From Membranipora membranacea (taxonomy: Eukaryota; Bryozoa; Gymnolaemata; Cheilostomatida; Membraniporidae), in NCBI GenBank assembly GCA_914767715.1, contig OU612065.1, forward strand, positions 37,572,001 to 37,636,000: a stretch of DNA of 64,000 bases, read 5' to 3'. Of the stretch, positions 21,592-33,794 are shown in pieces. The notes beneath the pieces were generated by a model. The model did not search any database. It was not told the DNA's origin and was given only the letters and a program-made list of their open reading frames with translations. The position numbers and the translations under genes were made by a program. How positions within the stretch are numbered: position 1 is the stretch's first letter; every line of letters starts with the position of its first letter.

Positions 21592-22368
21592 TCACTGACT
21601 TGCTGATGCGGGGTTTGATAGAGTGCTGGCTGGAGTTTGAGGCGCATGGGGACGTGTTTGCCTAGATGGTGTCATCATGGCAAATGAAGAAGATGGGATA
21701 TTATGTGGGGTGTGTGGGGTCTGATACTGGATGTTAACTGGACGACTTACTAAGCTATTAAACATTACAGAAAAGTTACTAACAATGGCCCTCTGCTGTT
21801 CTAGCATCTTGGCATTCGTTTCCTTCATTGTCTTCAATCTCAAAAACACAAAATACTTCAGAAAGCGATGGCTCAGTCTCACTCTTTTTCTCTCTCTGCT
21901 GCTGCTGCTGCTTTGTGGGTGCAGGCATTTGCTTATACTAGTGCTGGTGCTCGGCCTGCTCTCGCTCCTGGCCTCACTCCCTCCGGTCTCATTTTCATCA
22001 CGTGCTTGAGACAGTGCTGAAATTACATACAGGAGAGTTAGGTGAAATAGTTATGATAAACCACAAAGGACTTTCTAGCGATTCAGTCCTCTACTTATCT
22101 GTAAATTCAAGGTTAGTGGGCCTAGTGACAGCCTTTACTAATTGAAATCCAGTATGCGCATGTGTCAACTGCTTTGATACTATCTATCTCACAAAAACAA
22201 ATCAAGCCACTCCTTAGATGGGAAGGAAAAACTGTGTCACTTTACTTAAAATATGCTCACCATCATTCTCCTCGTTTGCCAAGTCTTCATCTACCGAGTT
22301 GGCACAGGAGCGATGGCCCATGGTCTCCTTCATCTCATTAGAGTACACCCATGTACTTGCAGAACGTC
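21592..22368 (-). pseudogene. Harbinger Myb/SANT-like accessory protein, C-terminal two exons
   Basis: Minus strand. Exon at 22368-22261 (acceptor TTTATAG, donor AATGATG/GTGAGC) encodes STWVYSNEMKETMGHR, the end of a Myb/SANT-like DNA-binding domain of the sort paired with Harbinger transposases. The next exon, 22016-21592 (acceptor TTTCAG), joins in matching phase and encodes an acidic/Ser-rich linker, a Ser run, then an amphipathic helix (ETNAKMLEQQRAIVSNF) and a Pro/Thr-rich tail. Such proteins bind element ends and help import the transposase. The first part of the Myb domain is not visible; the unit boundary at about 22600 may have removed it. Confidence 0.6.
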
Positions 22369-23733
22369 CTATAAAAAGATACACACACTTATGATAAGTG
22401 TTGAAGGAGCTATTACCATCAAAAGTGATTCAACAACATATTAGGTTGTCGTAAAAAGAGGAACGCAGGGCTCTCAACCTGGGAGCTTGAGAAACCTGAG
22501 TTTTGGCGACACTGTGCCACAGATTCAAAAGCAAAGTGATAACGATTAAAGTAGTTAATTGATGATAATCTCATAATGTCACTTTATAGCATCCAGCTGA
22601 ATACTTATCAACAACATGGTAGACTTTAAGTATTCCTGCATAACTGCAATGTGCAATGTTGATATAAATAAGGATTTGTGATAAAGATGATTTCAATCTC
22701 GACACTCTTACACCTATGCGACATTTTGAGGTCTTGAAAATGTGTTGTACTTTTTTGTGTTTTTCATTGGAATTCACTTTGGTCAAGAGAATAGATTGAA
22801 ATCGTTTATAGTCAAGTCCATATATCCTTGTTAGAAGTTGACACAACTTATGATAATAGCTGTGTCACTATGAAAATAAACCTGCCTCACACCCAGCATT
22901 AAAATGATTATCTATTATAATTTTATTATTCAGCATTTTGTGATTAGCAGTGGCATTGACATTACGGAAGGGAAGCGATAATCTGCCACTTCATAATCAC
23001 TGACCTAAGGTCTTACCATCCAGAATTCAAGGATGTCATAGTTTTACACAGATTCTTGACACAGCACACATACCAAGAAAGTATCAGTCGGACAGAAATA
23101 TCTTTTGATCATAATATGATCTCTGTAATTACTGCACAAAAGCCAAGATGGGCCTTTTAAATCGTGAAAAAAATACCGGGTAGACTTAAAGCACAGATTT
23201 CAGTCACAGCAACATAGTTTGCAGGAATTCAAGTTGATTATTAGATACTTTCTGTTGCCCATTCCCCAATTTTCACATGGATTGTCTCGATTAATTAGGC
23301 ATCACATAGATGTGGCAAAGAAATTTTGAAAAACTTAACAAAATATTTCAACACATATCACATTTGCATTAATAATATTTTTGACAAGGACACTGTCATG
23401 TTGGTACCAATTGATGAGCAGTGAATAGGCATGCTACCTTAAATATGCTTGGTAATGTCAGCAGAACTTGAATAACGTGTGGTGCAAAAATAAGTTTTTA
23501 GTGATACTGACTGAAAAACCTCAAAAATATCTTCAAATTCACTGATTTGGGCATTGTCTTCCATGTGATTCAGGAAAAAAATAGACGCAAAGCTGTCTGT
23601 TTGTGTTTTGCTGCGGCTGTTTTGTGTGAGGATAAGACCATGCCGACAAGCTTATCAGAACAATATTTAGCGATCATTGAAACTCCTGAAATGCCCTGCT
23701 ATTCTTGATCATCAGGGTCATTGTGTAAGGCTG

Positions 23734-23750
23734 TGATATCCTTGATGTCA
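23734..23750 (+). repeat. Recurrent palindromic motif, A-proximal copy
   Basis: TGATATCCTTGATGTCA followed by GGTCTCCAGAAGCGTAGGCC. About 465 bases before the A3 TATA position. Confidence 0.65.
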
Positions 23751-24214
23751 GGTCTCCAGAAGCGTAGGCCTGTTTACAGTGATCATTTGCTGAATCCAAA
23801 TTATATGTTAATTAGGCATGATTTTGATTTGTTGTCAGGAATTGGAAAATATAACAACAAATTAAACACCTGGTAAACATTAACACACAGCTGAATCAAA
23901 ATCTCTGATACATTCCACTAACTAGCTCGCATTAGAAACCTTGCAGACACCCCTGCCCATCCCTGCTCATGAATCGACACTTGAAGTCAGGCAGTTTTGG
24001 TGAGTGACAAAGCTCTTTTAAAAACTTTAAAATAATGATTCACTTCGGAAAAGGATATCATAAAATAATTATTTGAAGCGGCGCTCATTGATGACTATAG
24101 ACTAGGAAGTCAGAATACAATTTGTTTCTGAAAATAAGTTGTCACAATAAACACTGATTACAAGCTTCCTTCAACTCTTTGGTTACATCAGCAGAAATCG
24201 CTTGAATGTCGGCC

Positions 24215-24222
24215 TATGAAAG
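24215..24222 (+). promoter_or_regulatory. Degraded TATA box of A3
   Basis: TATGAAAG replaces TATAAAAG at the position occupied by the box in other A copies, which suggests weakened transcription. Confidence 0.6.
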
Positions 24223-24566
24223 ATGTGATGTTGGGAGGTTAAGTCACAGAACACTGTTCATCACACAAGTAACACAGTCTCCACCTCAACTCAGGTTAGC
24301 CATTAATGTAATATATAATTATGTCTGTTATTGACGACAACACATTATTCTCTCATCAGATTTTACATAACGCGGACAACAAGAACAGTTTTTACAGTTT
24401 TCTGACCTGCATTATAGTGTTCATAGTTATTCTTTTTTATTTTAATTTGTTCGGAATTTTGTAAAACTTCTCAACGAATGAGTCTTACCAAAAATAAAGT
24501 TAATATACAATAATAATGTTCATTTGTACATATCATTTTTTATATAGGATATATCCCACCATTATA

Positions 24567-24899
24567 ATGCTTGCACTGAGAGTACTCGTCCTTCTAGTTG
24601 TCGCTGTGGCTGTCGCACAGTGTGGAGGTAAAAGATCTAGCAGCGGTTCTAATGGAAACGGAAATGGTAACGGAAACTCAGGAGGCGGATCTAACGGTAA
24701 TGGAAACGGAAACAACAACTCAGGAGGAGGTACCAACGGTAACGGCAACGGTAACAACAACGGTGAAGTCGAGGATATGTTTCATAATCGGAGATTCCTG
24801 ATCATGACTGAAAATGCTGTACTTAAAATTATAATAAAACACATTTTTGTTTTGATGGCCATGAATTCGTCCAAACTGTATCCACTTGATCCTCATTAA
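24567..24899 (+). CDS. A3: frameshifted secreted-peptide copy with new C-terminus
   Basis: Identical to A1 through residue 66 (NGNGNGNNNG). A one-base loss (GGTGAAGTC for GGTGGAAGTC, near 24764) then moves translation into the alternative frame, giving EVEDMFHNRRFLIMTENAV and so on, for 110 residues in total. The SRGYVS tail is lost. The new stop, 24897-24899, overlaps the polyadenylation signal (24898-24903). The intron is kept: donor after 24294, acceptor before 24548. With the mutated TATA box this looks like a decaying copy, but the new frame is open and the same frame is open in most sister genes. It could also be a sequencing error. Confidence 0.55.
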   Translation: MLALRVLVLLVVAVAVAQCGGKRSSSGSNGNGNGNGNSGGGSNGNGNGNNNSGGGTNGNGNGNNNGEVEDMFHNRRFLIMTENAVLKIIIKHIFVLMAMNSSKLYPLDPH

Positions 24900-25010
24900 T
24901 AAAGCAAAAGCAAATAACATATCGTACATTCAATATAACGTACATACAGTACCAGTAGATTTTTACTCGCTAAATTTTACTCAACCTATAATTGCGCACA
25001 GCTGCAACTC

Positions 25011-25375
25011 TTTATATGTCCTGTCTTTTCTTGCTGAAGGATAAGTCACCGAAAGCTTTGTGTTTGTAGAACATTTTCTGCATTAAATCTATGACTTTCT
25101 GCAGTTGATAGTTGCACACAGCGACAACTTTTAAGAATATCAATGGGGGATGTGCTTATACGCATTTACACATAGATGGGGGAACTAAAAAAGGATTTTG
25201 TATGAGGAAATTCTGAACCCACCCCAAAATCCAGAAATCAATAGCACTCAGAGTCGTCCGCACAACTAACTGATACACACACACACACACGCACACACAC
25301 GCACGCACACACGCGCGCGCGCACACACACACATCACAAAATAAGCAATCCGCCACATGAATCTTTGAGTCACAA
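25011..25375. other. Spacer at the centre of the second palindrome
   Basis: Sequence between the + A unit and the - B+A unit. The part TCAGAGTCGTC with CACAACTAACTGATA (25249-25274) also occurs near 44566-44592 downstream of A5. Holds a microsatellite; no gene. Confidence 0.5.
25274..25333. repeat. (CA)n/(GC)n compound microsatellite
   Basis: CA run interrupted by GCAC and CGCGCG, about 370 bases past the A3 polyadenylation signal. Confidence 0.95.
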
Positions 25376-27682
25376 TTGATTTACAGGAACATTAAATTTC
25401 ATCTGATCGTTTGTCTGTTTGATACCTTGAATTGGAATTCAGTGAACTTATTTCGGAGGTTTGTAAATGGCCATCAGCAAATTTGGGTAGTGATTGGAAA
25501 GATCACATGGGAGTCCTTAGGGGTGGAACAAGAGCTTGAATTAACTACTTACAGAGAAATTGAGAAATTGAGCAAGTCTTCTCAAAATTCCAATTTAATG
25601 ATCATCACAGAGCAACATGAACATAATAAATCACATGATATTTAAGATGGGACACCATGACCGTGTTGACAGTGAAACCTCACAGGGTCATATCCTTGGC
25701 CCCTCTGCAACCAATTTAAAACATGCCATGTGAAATAATATAATATAATCTTTAATCCAAACCACTGGTATGGTACCTCAAAAAAAGTGGCCACTCTTAC
25801 AGCTTTTGATACAAGAAGAATAGCTCACATGTTTTGGTTTTATATTTGTTGGTGAGCTCCAAACAATATAATAATTATAGAAATTTCCCAATGAAAACGG
25901 TAGTACCAGTATAATTCCTTCATGATCCTTCATGATTCATATCATCTGGTAATGATAAATAATAGAATCAATAGAATGTTTGGTATTTTATTCATAAGAA
26001 TCAATCAGATCTATATTGAATTTATGGTCAACAATTGTCTGAATATATATCATTACGATTTCCCAGATACCCTATCTAGTCTTTCACTGTTCTGTTCTGA
26101 AAACCAAATTTCTTGGCCGCTTTATAGGAGCAAGATCAAGTGTCAACTTGCATTTTTTTTTACACCACATTGTGGAAACGATTCATTGCTCAATAATTGG
26201 TGAAACCATAAACATTGTTTTTAATAGATTTTGCATTCGGCATTTATTTATTTAAATCATTGTTCTTCTTGTCATTCTCGCTTTCCTATTTGTTAAAACC
26301 CAGAATGTTTCACTTAATTTTACCAAAGCTTTGAGCATTGAGATATCCCCGGGATAGGTTTAGAGATTAAAAACATATTGATTGTAACTTCAATTAAAAA
26401 ATTCATCCTTGAGAGCATTTAGTGTTTCTTCCACAATATCAACTGGTGGTTTTCAACTTCTTTGCCATGCAGTCAAAGTCATTATTTTGGTACAGACGGA
26501 TATTTCGAAGTAGTAGTACTACTGTAAATTGTCTAGGTTGATTTTTCACAATTTATGATGGTTGAACATAAAAGTGATGGTGAAACGTCTATTGAAAGTT
26601 TTAGGTTTTGCATTATACTAAATTAACTGCATCTGATATTTCCAACTTTCAGACATGTAATCCAAAGGTAGAAGACACTGATGGGTCATGAGTAAGGTTT
26701 AATTTTAAATGCATTTTGTCAACTAAATGCTTAAGCATCTTAGTCTTTGTTCTTCATGGTTCTTTCTGTTGGCTATAAAAACACCCCAGCAGACAGTGGT
26801 TACAGCACAAACAATCACCTTGAACCTTGTGTATTGCATGGCTTAATATATTATTGGATCTTGGATCAACCTATATACAATGCCCTATAGGATAAAAATA
26901 CTCACCCATTTGAATTTTGCGAACTGGTTAAGATTATTAAAACTGAGCATTTTAACATAAAATGTTGGTTTTTTTTAACACTCAGTGTATGATATCATTT
27001 GCAACTTTGCTATCACTTTTACTAAATAAGCAAAATTTTCCATCATGTGAGGTAATCTCAAAGAGTCTGAGGGCAGGTTATTCTTTTAACATCAGTTTTT
27101 TAGCACATTTTCCTTTCAATTGAATTGCTTGAGAACTTTTCCCCCAATCCATATTTCCCCGTCATACATGCATCCATATATTGATACTCACAGGGGTGTC
27201 TGTAAGTCAACATAGTTGGGCAATCAATCTGAACTGGTTTGGCATAAACTGATAGGAAAGAGGTTTTGATTGACGGTCAGAAAATTTAGTGGCTGATGGT
27301 AGTTGCATGAGTGGCATTCATCGAACCGCTTCTTTTGTTGGGTGGGCGAGGAAACTCTAGTTGGATGGACTTGGCTCTAAACTGTTCAGGCATGCTCAGA
27401 GAGATGAATATCTTTCATCGATGAGCGTAACAAATTTTCGCAACAAAAATAGACAGGGCAGTCACATATAGGTCAATATCTACACTTAGTTGAGTAAAAT
27501 CTAGCGAGTATAAGTCTTCTTGTACTGTATGTACGTTTTAGTGAATCAGCAAGATGTTTTTGCTTTTGCTTTATTAATAAGCATAAAGTGGATACAGTTT
27601 GATTAAATTCATGGTCAACAAAACCAAAAGATGTAATGTAGTTACACGTTCAGCATTTTCAGTCATGATCAGGCTTCTCTGA

Positions 27683-27873
27683 TTATAAAACATATCCTCC
27701 GCTTCCACCATTGTTGGTACCTCCCCTGAGTTGTTGTTTCCGTTTCCATTACCGTTAGGTCCGCCTCCTGAGTTTCCGTTACCATTTCCATTAGAATCGC
27801 AACTAGATTTACTTCCACACTGGGTGACAGCCACAGCAACAACTAGAAGGACGAGTGCTCTCAGTGCAAGCTT
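27683..27873 (-). pseudogene. B2: broken relative of the secreted-peptide gene
   Basis: Minus strand. The start-codon position reads AAG (27873-27871), as in B1. The leader is otherwise intact, followed by VTQCGSKSSCDSNGNG and a GNGNS-type repeat. A one-base deletion in the run near 27725 (CTCCCCTGAG for CTCCCCCTGAG) shifts the frame before the GGGTNNGG block. The extra CSD-like change adds a second Cys. The intron acceptor (TTTCAG before 27892) and the TATA-like box (28053-28060) are kept. Confidence 0.75.
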
Positions 27874-28262
27874 GGGGATGGCAAGATATATTCTGAAAGA
27901 AAGAAAGCGAATTTCAAATCGTGACGGAAGAAAAGTAAATATACAAAATTGCTTGTTGTCTTTGCTTGGTTAAGATGAGTGGACATGTTATTTCATAAAA
28001 AAGACAAACCGCAAATTGGAAATGCCTTACCTTGGTTGAGATGGAGATGGTATTTTTATAGTCTGACAGTCAAGCCGGATCATTCTGCTATTCCATTCTA
28101 TATCCTGTATTATATTTACCGATTTAATCACGAACACATAGCGATAACAAGGTTTTTAAAATAAAAAAAACTTTAATGATACTTCACTGTTTCCTGTACC
28201 ACTGGCATGTTAAAATCTGTCAAATGATAATCACAGCAATTAGGCCTACACGTCTTATGACT

Positions 28263-28279
28263 AGACATCAAGGGTGTCA
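28263..28279 (-). repeat. Recurrent palindromic motif, B-proximal copy
   Basis: AGACATCAAGGGTGTCA with AGGCCTACACGTC flank (28242-28254), about 205 bases upstream of the B2 TATA-like box. Confidence 0.6.
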
Positions 28280-29938
28280 CAGCATTTCTCAATTGTTATT
28301 AACAAAAATGGTTATTCAGTTTTAATCAATTCTGTCTCATGAGACTGAATGTTCTACTGAAAGGGGCAGTGTTGCCTAAAAGAAACATTGTGACTTGACA
28401 TCACACAGACAGGTATTTTGTTAGTAGATTATGCAATTGCCAGTTAGAAACATAGCATTAAGTAAAATATTACCAAAACTAGTAAGATAAATCCTGCTAG
28501 CCTGATCTCTGCCCTTGTGATAAGATCAAGACTAATCTAACTAAACTGTGGGGAACATTGAACTTCGAAACAATTATCATTAGTTAGCAGTCACTTCCTT
28601 TATGTCAGGTCTTGGAAAGTTTAGGCCTAAAAACAGTTGATCACTCTATGGAAGACAGTGTTTTACCTTGGAGATTCGTAATGTACCCGTCGTGCCAAGA
28701 CAAAGAACCATGAAGCCAAAGACTAAGATGCTTAAGGTAATATCAAAGACCGATTCGAATATCAACATATCATATACCGTTGGAAAGCTGCCGAGCAACT
28801 GATAATGAATACCTGAACAAAAACTTGATTCGTTGACGGTGTGTCATTTTAGGGAGGATATTAGGCAAAAACCGCTGTTTTTGTAAATGCAGATGGAGGA
28901 GTCAAAATAATTGCAAAAAAATTTCAAAACATGTGGAATGTATACTTAGAGATTGCATCCATCATAAAATTTGATTTTCTCTGATATATGACTAGCCTAA
29001 ATTGACTTTTTACGTCACACCATACAACGCATTTTTTTTGTGAAGCCGTGAAAATATGTGAAATTTCAATCATAAATTCACAACAGATCATAGGCTCGAA
29101 TCAAAAGAAATTGTAATTTTCTCTTAGAGTACTCTTCAAATTAGCTTGCATATTGCAGTGACAGTAGACTCTCGAATGCGGCATCAAAGACATGCATGCA
29201 CTAGACGACCCTCTCATAACATTTTAAAAATTACCACCAGAGAGGTGTTGAAATATCAAACATGGAACTAGTCTGGGAAAGAACTGCTTTCGCTCCAGAG
29301 TAGAAGCCATTCTTAATAAATGATTTAATAGTGAAGCAGTAGAATTTCTTTTTATATTTTTGTTACAATACATTCATATCTTATTTTAACCAGCTCAGAT
29401 CGTTCATCAGCAGGAAGTATTTTGTTTGTTTACATATGTTTGCTAATATAAAATAAAATGAGCTGAGACATCATTTACTCCAATTTTTTTAATCTGTGAA
29501 TATCTCTTTTTCTAAGAGAGAAACAGCTATAGTTTTTTTCATTAAAAAATTCAGCAATTTTTTTTCCAATTATTCTCATCATCATTATACAGGCAGCTGG
29601 GATGAACAGTGGATTATCTCTGGTTTGAGTAATCCGATCAAAACCCCCTTGATTGTACCATGAGATAGATCATATCAAACAAATTGCTGAAGGTTTTTTC
29701 ATCCTAGTCGTTTTAGAAATTAAGTCCGTTTACGAACACAGCTGATTATTTTAATTAATCCTATTTAATCAACACCTTATTGAGTTTCAAGCAGTATTAA
29801 AATTATTTTGTGTGTGTGTGTGACATATAAAGAGTTGCAGCTGTGCGCAATTAAAGGTTGAGTAAAATTTAGCGAGTAAAAATCTACTGGTACTGTATGT
29901 AAGTTGTATTGAATGAGCGATATGTTATTTGCTTTTGC

Positions 29939-29944
29939 TTTATT
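29939..29944 (-). terminator. Polyadenylation signal of A4
   Basis: AATAAA on the minus strand at the conserved distance from the A4 stop. A short GT run (29811-29822) lies beyond it. Confidence 0.65.
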
Positions 29945-30051
29945 AATAAGGATCGAGTGGATACAGTTTGGTCAAATTCATGGCAATCAAAACAAAAATG
30001 TGACTTTTAATTTTAAGTGCAGCATTTTCAGTCATGGTCAGGCCTCTCCGA

Positions 30052-30273
30052 TTATGAAACATATCCGCGACTTCCACCGTTGTTGTTACCATTGCCGTTA
30101 CCGTTGGACCCTCCTCCTGAGTTGTTGTTTCCGTTTCCATTACCGTTAGATCCGCCTCCTGAGTTTCCGTTACCATTTCCGTTTCCATTAGAACCGCTGC
30201 TAGATCTTTTACCTCCACACTGTGCAACAGCCACAGCGACAACTAGAAGGACGAGTACTCTCAGTGCAAGCAT
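30052..30273 (-). CDS. A4: small secreted Gly/Asn/Ser-rich peptide
   Basis: 73 residues, same leader, single Cys19 and SRGYVS end as A1. It differs by Ser for Thr at residue 56 (SGGGSNGNG), a change shared only with A5. Gene model: TATA 30617-30624, exon 1 about 30594-30545 (donor CAG/GTTAGC), acceptor before 30292, coding exon to the signal at 29944. Silent and non-coding changes are also shared with A5, which lies in another unit and in the opposite orientation; this suggests gene conversion. Confidence 0.8.
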   Translation of the reverse strand: MLALRVLVLLVVAVAVAQCGGKRSSSGSNGNGNGNGNSGGGSNGNGNGNNNSGGGSNGNGNGNNNGGSRGYVS

Positions 30274-30616
30274 TGTAATGGTGGGATATATCCTATATAA
30301 AAAATGATGTGTACAAATGAACATTATTATTGTATATTAACTTTATTTTTGGTAAGACTCATTCGTTAAGAGGTTTTACAAAATTCCGAAAAATTAAAAC
30401 AAGAAAGAATAATTATGAACATTATAATGCAGGTCAGAAAACTGTAAAAACTATTCTTGTTGTCCGCGTTGTGTAAAATCTGATGAGAGAATAACATGTT
30501 GTCGTCAATAACAGACATAATTATATATTACATTAATGGCTAACCTGAGTTGAGGTGGAGACTGTGTTACTTGAGTGATGAACAGTGTTCTGTGACTTAT
30601 CCTCCCAAAATCACAT

Positions 30617-30624
30617 CTTTTATA
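30617..30624 (-). promoter_or_regulatory. TATA box of A4
   Basis: TATAAAAG on the minus strand, same context and spacing as A1 and A2. Confidence 0.75.
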
Positions 30625-31092
30625 GGCCGACATTCAAGTGATTTCTGCTGATGTAACCAAAGAGTTGAAGGAAGCTTGTAATCAGTGTCTATTGTGACAA
30701 TTTATTTTCAGTATCATTTACATAAAATTGTATTCTGACTTCCTAGTCTATAGTCATCAATGAGCGCCACTTTAAATAATTATTTTATGATATCCTTTTC
30801 CGAAGTGAATCGTTATTTTAAAGTTTTTAAAAGAGCTTTGTCACTCATAGAACCAAAACTGCCTAACTTCAAGTGTCGATTCATGAGCAGGGATGGGAAA
30901 GGGTGTCTGCAAGGTATCTAATGCGAGCTAGTTAGTGGAATGTATCAGAGATTCTGATTCAGCTGTCTGTAAATGTTTACCAAGTGTTTAATATTTTCCA
31001 ATTCTTGACAACAAATCAAAATCATACCTAATTAATATATAATTTGGATTCAGCAAATGATCACTGTAAACAGGCCTACGCTTCTGGAGACC

Positions 31093-31109
31093 TGACATCA
31101 AGGATATCA
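31093..31109 (-). repeat. Recurrent palindromic motif, A-proximal copy
   Basis: TGACATCAAGGATATCA with the AGGCCTACGCTTC flank, upstream of A4. Confidence 0.65.
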
Positions 31110-33029
31110 CAGCCTTACACAATGACCCTGATGATCAAGAATAGCAGGGCATTTCAGGAGTTTCTAATGATCAATGATCGCTAAATATTGTTCTGATAAG
31201 CTTGTCGGCATGGTCTTATCCTCACACAAAACAGCAGCAGCAAAACACAAACAGACAGCTTTGCGTCTATTTTTTTCCTGACTCATGGAAGACAATGCCT
31301 AAATCAGTGAATTTGAAGATATTTTTGAGGTTTTTCAGTCAGTATCACTTAAAACTTATTTTTGTACCACACCTTATTCAAGTTCTGCTGACATTACCAA
31401 GCATATTTAAGGTAGCATGCCTATTCACTGCTCATCAATTGGTACCAACATGACAGTGTCCTTGTCAAATATATTATTAATGCAAATGTGATATATGTTG
31501 AAATATTTTGTTAAGATTTTCAAATTTTCTTTGCCACATCTATGTGATGTCTAGTTAATCGAGACAATCCATGTGAAAATTGGGGAGGGCGCAACAGAAA
31601 GTATCTAGTAATCAATTTGAATTCCTGCAAACTATGTTGCTGTGACTGAAATCTGTTCTACTTGGTATTTTTTTCACCATTTAAAAGGCCCACTTTGGCT
31701 TTTGTGCGGTAATTACAGAGATCATATTATGATCACAAGATAATTCTGTGCGACTGATACTTTTTCTCGGTATGTGTGCTGTGTCAAGAATCTATGTAAA
31801 ACTATGACATCCTTGAATTCTGGATGGTAATACCTTATGTCAGTGATTATGAAGTGGCAGATTATCGCTTCCCTTCCGTTATGTCAATGCCACTGCTTAT
31901 CAGAAAATGCTAATAAAATTATAATAGATAATCATTTTAAATTTCTGGTCACCAAAAATAAATTTAAACCCAATTCCTATAACAAAACATATGTGAATGC
32001 TGGGTGTGAGGCAGATTTATTTTCATAGTGACACAGCTATTATATATCATAAGTTGTGTCAATTTTTAACAAGGATATATGGATTTGACTACAAACGATT
32101 TCAATTTCTTTCCTCGACCAAAGTGAATTCCAATGAAAAAGACAAAAAAATACTACACATATTCAAGACCTCAACATGTCCCATAGGTGTAAGAGCGTAG
32201 AGATTGGAATCATGTTTATCACAAATCTTTATTTATATCAACATTGCACATTGCAGTTATGCAGGAATACTTAAATATGTAAATGATGTAAATAAGTCAT
32301 TAAAAGTCTTCCAGGATCAGGGTACCCCCTCATTTGGTCGTTGACAGTTAAATTTTCAAGTTACTTGTCATGTACTGAGGTTAATTAATGAAAGGTCTCT
32401 TAGAATGAATACTGACATTATACAGAGTGACAGTGTAGTAGATACCAAAAATTGTCAGAATTCATACTGCAAGACTGTTCATTTTTGTTATTGTAATAAT
32501 CAATTGTTGCATTTTATTCCACCGACCTGCTTCCTTCAAATATAGAACAATAACTCACCGCTGACCATATATGTCCTAGAAACAGAATATCCATCTTATT
32601 GCGCTCCAATGATAGATTCAGCTCCTTGCTGGCACACACAGACAGGTCTTCCTTATTCATAGTTTGGTTTGGTCAGCCAAAGATGATACTCCCGGACTGT
32701 AATAAAACCGTAATCCATATTCATCATAGGTGCGTTTCTAAACTGCTACACCGCTCGCTGACTGTCTATCATAACATGTACCGGTAGCTTCATTGCCTGA
32801 AAATGAGACAAAATACATGTTCCTTATGAATAGCTGTCTGTTTGGAGAAATCAAATCAATAGAATACAACCTGATGTGATGTGACCCACCAAGTTGACAT
32901 AAATGCATTAATATTAAAAATAAGTTTGCTGTTAAAATGATTCAACTTACCCTTTGGAATGCGTGAGTTTATATCAAAACTATCAAACTTTTTTTCCGCT
33001 CATTTGAACCCTTAATTTGTGTATTTTAG

Positions 33030-33459
33030 CTGGGTTTGTAGTGAGAACAGCCAAACTGAAATGTTCAGATTGCATAGATGACATAGTATGTGCTACGACA
33101 GACTTATACAAATCATCTTCTCTGATCGGCATAAAAACAGAGGGGGCCTGGTACACCCCAGCAAACATATCTCAAAGTGCATGAGGGTAGCGGAAACCAC
33201 AATAAGACATTTTATCGACCATGAGGGAGTGCTACCTAACTCATTTCAGAAGATTCTAACTTCTACTCTCACATACATCTCTGAAAACAAAGTGATCGAA
33301 CATTTCAAATGTACTGCTCATGCTGGCTGCACTGTAAGATCCCTGACTAAAAGATATATACGAATCAGACTCTATCATGAAACAAAATACCAACGAATCA
33401 AATTCAGTGACTCAATAAGGAGCCAACTTAATCGATTAGTGATATTCAGTCATGTGTAG
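33030..33459 (+). pseudogene. P-type (THAP9-like) transposase C-terminal exon relic, copy 2
   Basis: Same exon as 334-763, in the opposite orientation. Acceptor GTATTTTAG precedes 33030. The upstream frame reads GFVVRTAKLKCSDCIDD, then SLIGIK; the downstream frame reads NRGGLVHPSKHI and continues to a stop at 33457-33459. The frame changes at the A-run near 33131-33136. The two copies differ by a single residue over the longer frame. Shared frameshift means the exon was already broken when the unit was duplicated. Confidence 0.55.
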
Positions 33460-33794
33460 TAGAACACTCTGGTTCTTTTTGCATGCCTCTCATAATCCTG
33501 CTGTTTTTATCCGTGTGAGTAGATGCATTATTTTCTATATTCACTGGAGGCCAGATTTTGAAATAAATTTCTCAAATGGAGAAAAAGTTGTTCAAAATAA
33601 ATCAGGTTTCTAGTCAAAGGAGTTCATTTTTATCCATAATCGTTCCATTTATCAGTTGTTATACTGTTTGATGCTCCACTGCATTGCACCTCACAGTAAC
33701 ATAACGTCCCTGGGTTTTTCCAATAATTAACTGTGACACATTGCTCTATTATTAGCCAGTCTAGATTTCTCTATAAGTCTATGGGTTCTTCTCA

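Larger units (their letters stand above)
18270..22600 (+). mobile_element. PIF/Harbinger element, copy 1 (decayed)
   Basis: Carries the two-gene signature of the superfamily: a DDE transposase on + (18503-19707) and a Myb/SANT-like accessory gene on - (21592-22368), convergent. Sequence around 19800-19850 recurs inverted around 21465-21530 (ACCAGTTTCTGTAAATTTT block), giving an internal inverted repeat between the genes. Copy 2 at 38480-42110 is in direct orientation and diverges by point changes and indels. Terminal inverted repeats and target duplications could not be fixed, because both copies lie inside the duplicated block. Confidence 0.75.
22610..25010 (+). repeat. Type-A unit, + copy in block 2
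   Basis: Corresponds to about 1525-3960 of copy 1 in the same orientation. It lacks the roughly 60-base ATATGTTTTGTTATAGG segment, near 22905, that is present at 1800-1850; 42390 and 59130 lack it too. It ends at about 25010 and is followed by a short spacer and then the inverted B+A unit. Confidence 0.8.
25376..33794 (-). repeat. Inverted B+A unit, mirror of 1-7843 plus extra flank
   Basis: 26270-33794 is the reverse complement of 1-7843 over nearly its whole length, and 25376-26270 is the reverse complement of about 50450-51890. It includes B2 (27873-27683), A4 (30273-30052) and the P-type relic (33030-33459). It carries a deletion of about 145 bases near 26237 relative to 10900-11040, and contains no hAT sequence. 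Confidence 0.85.
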
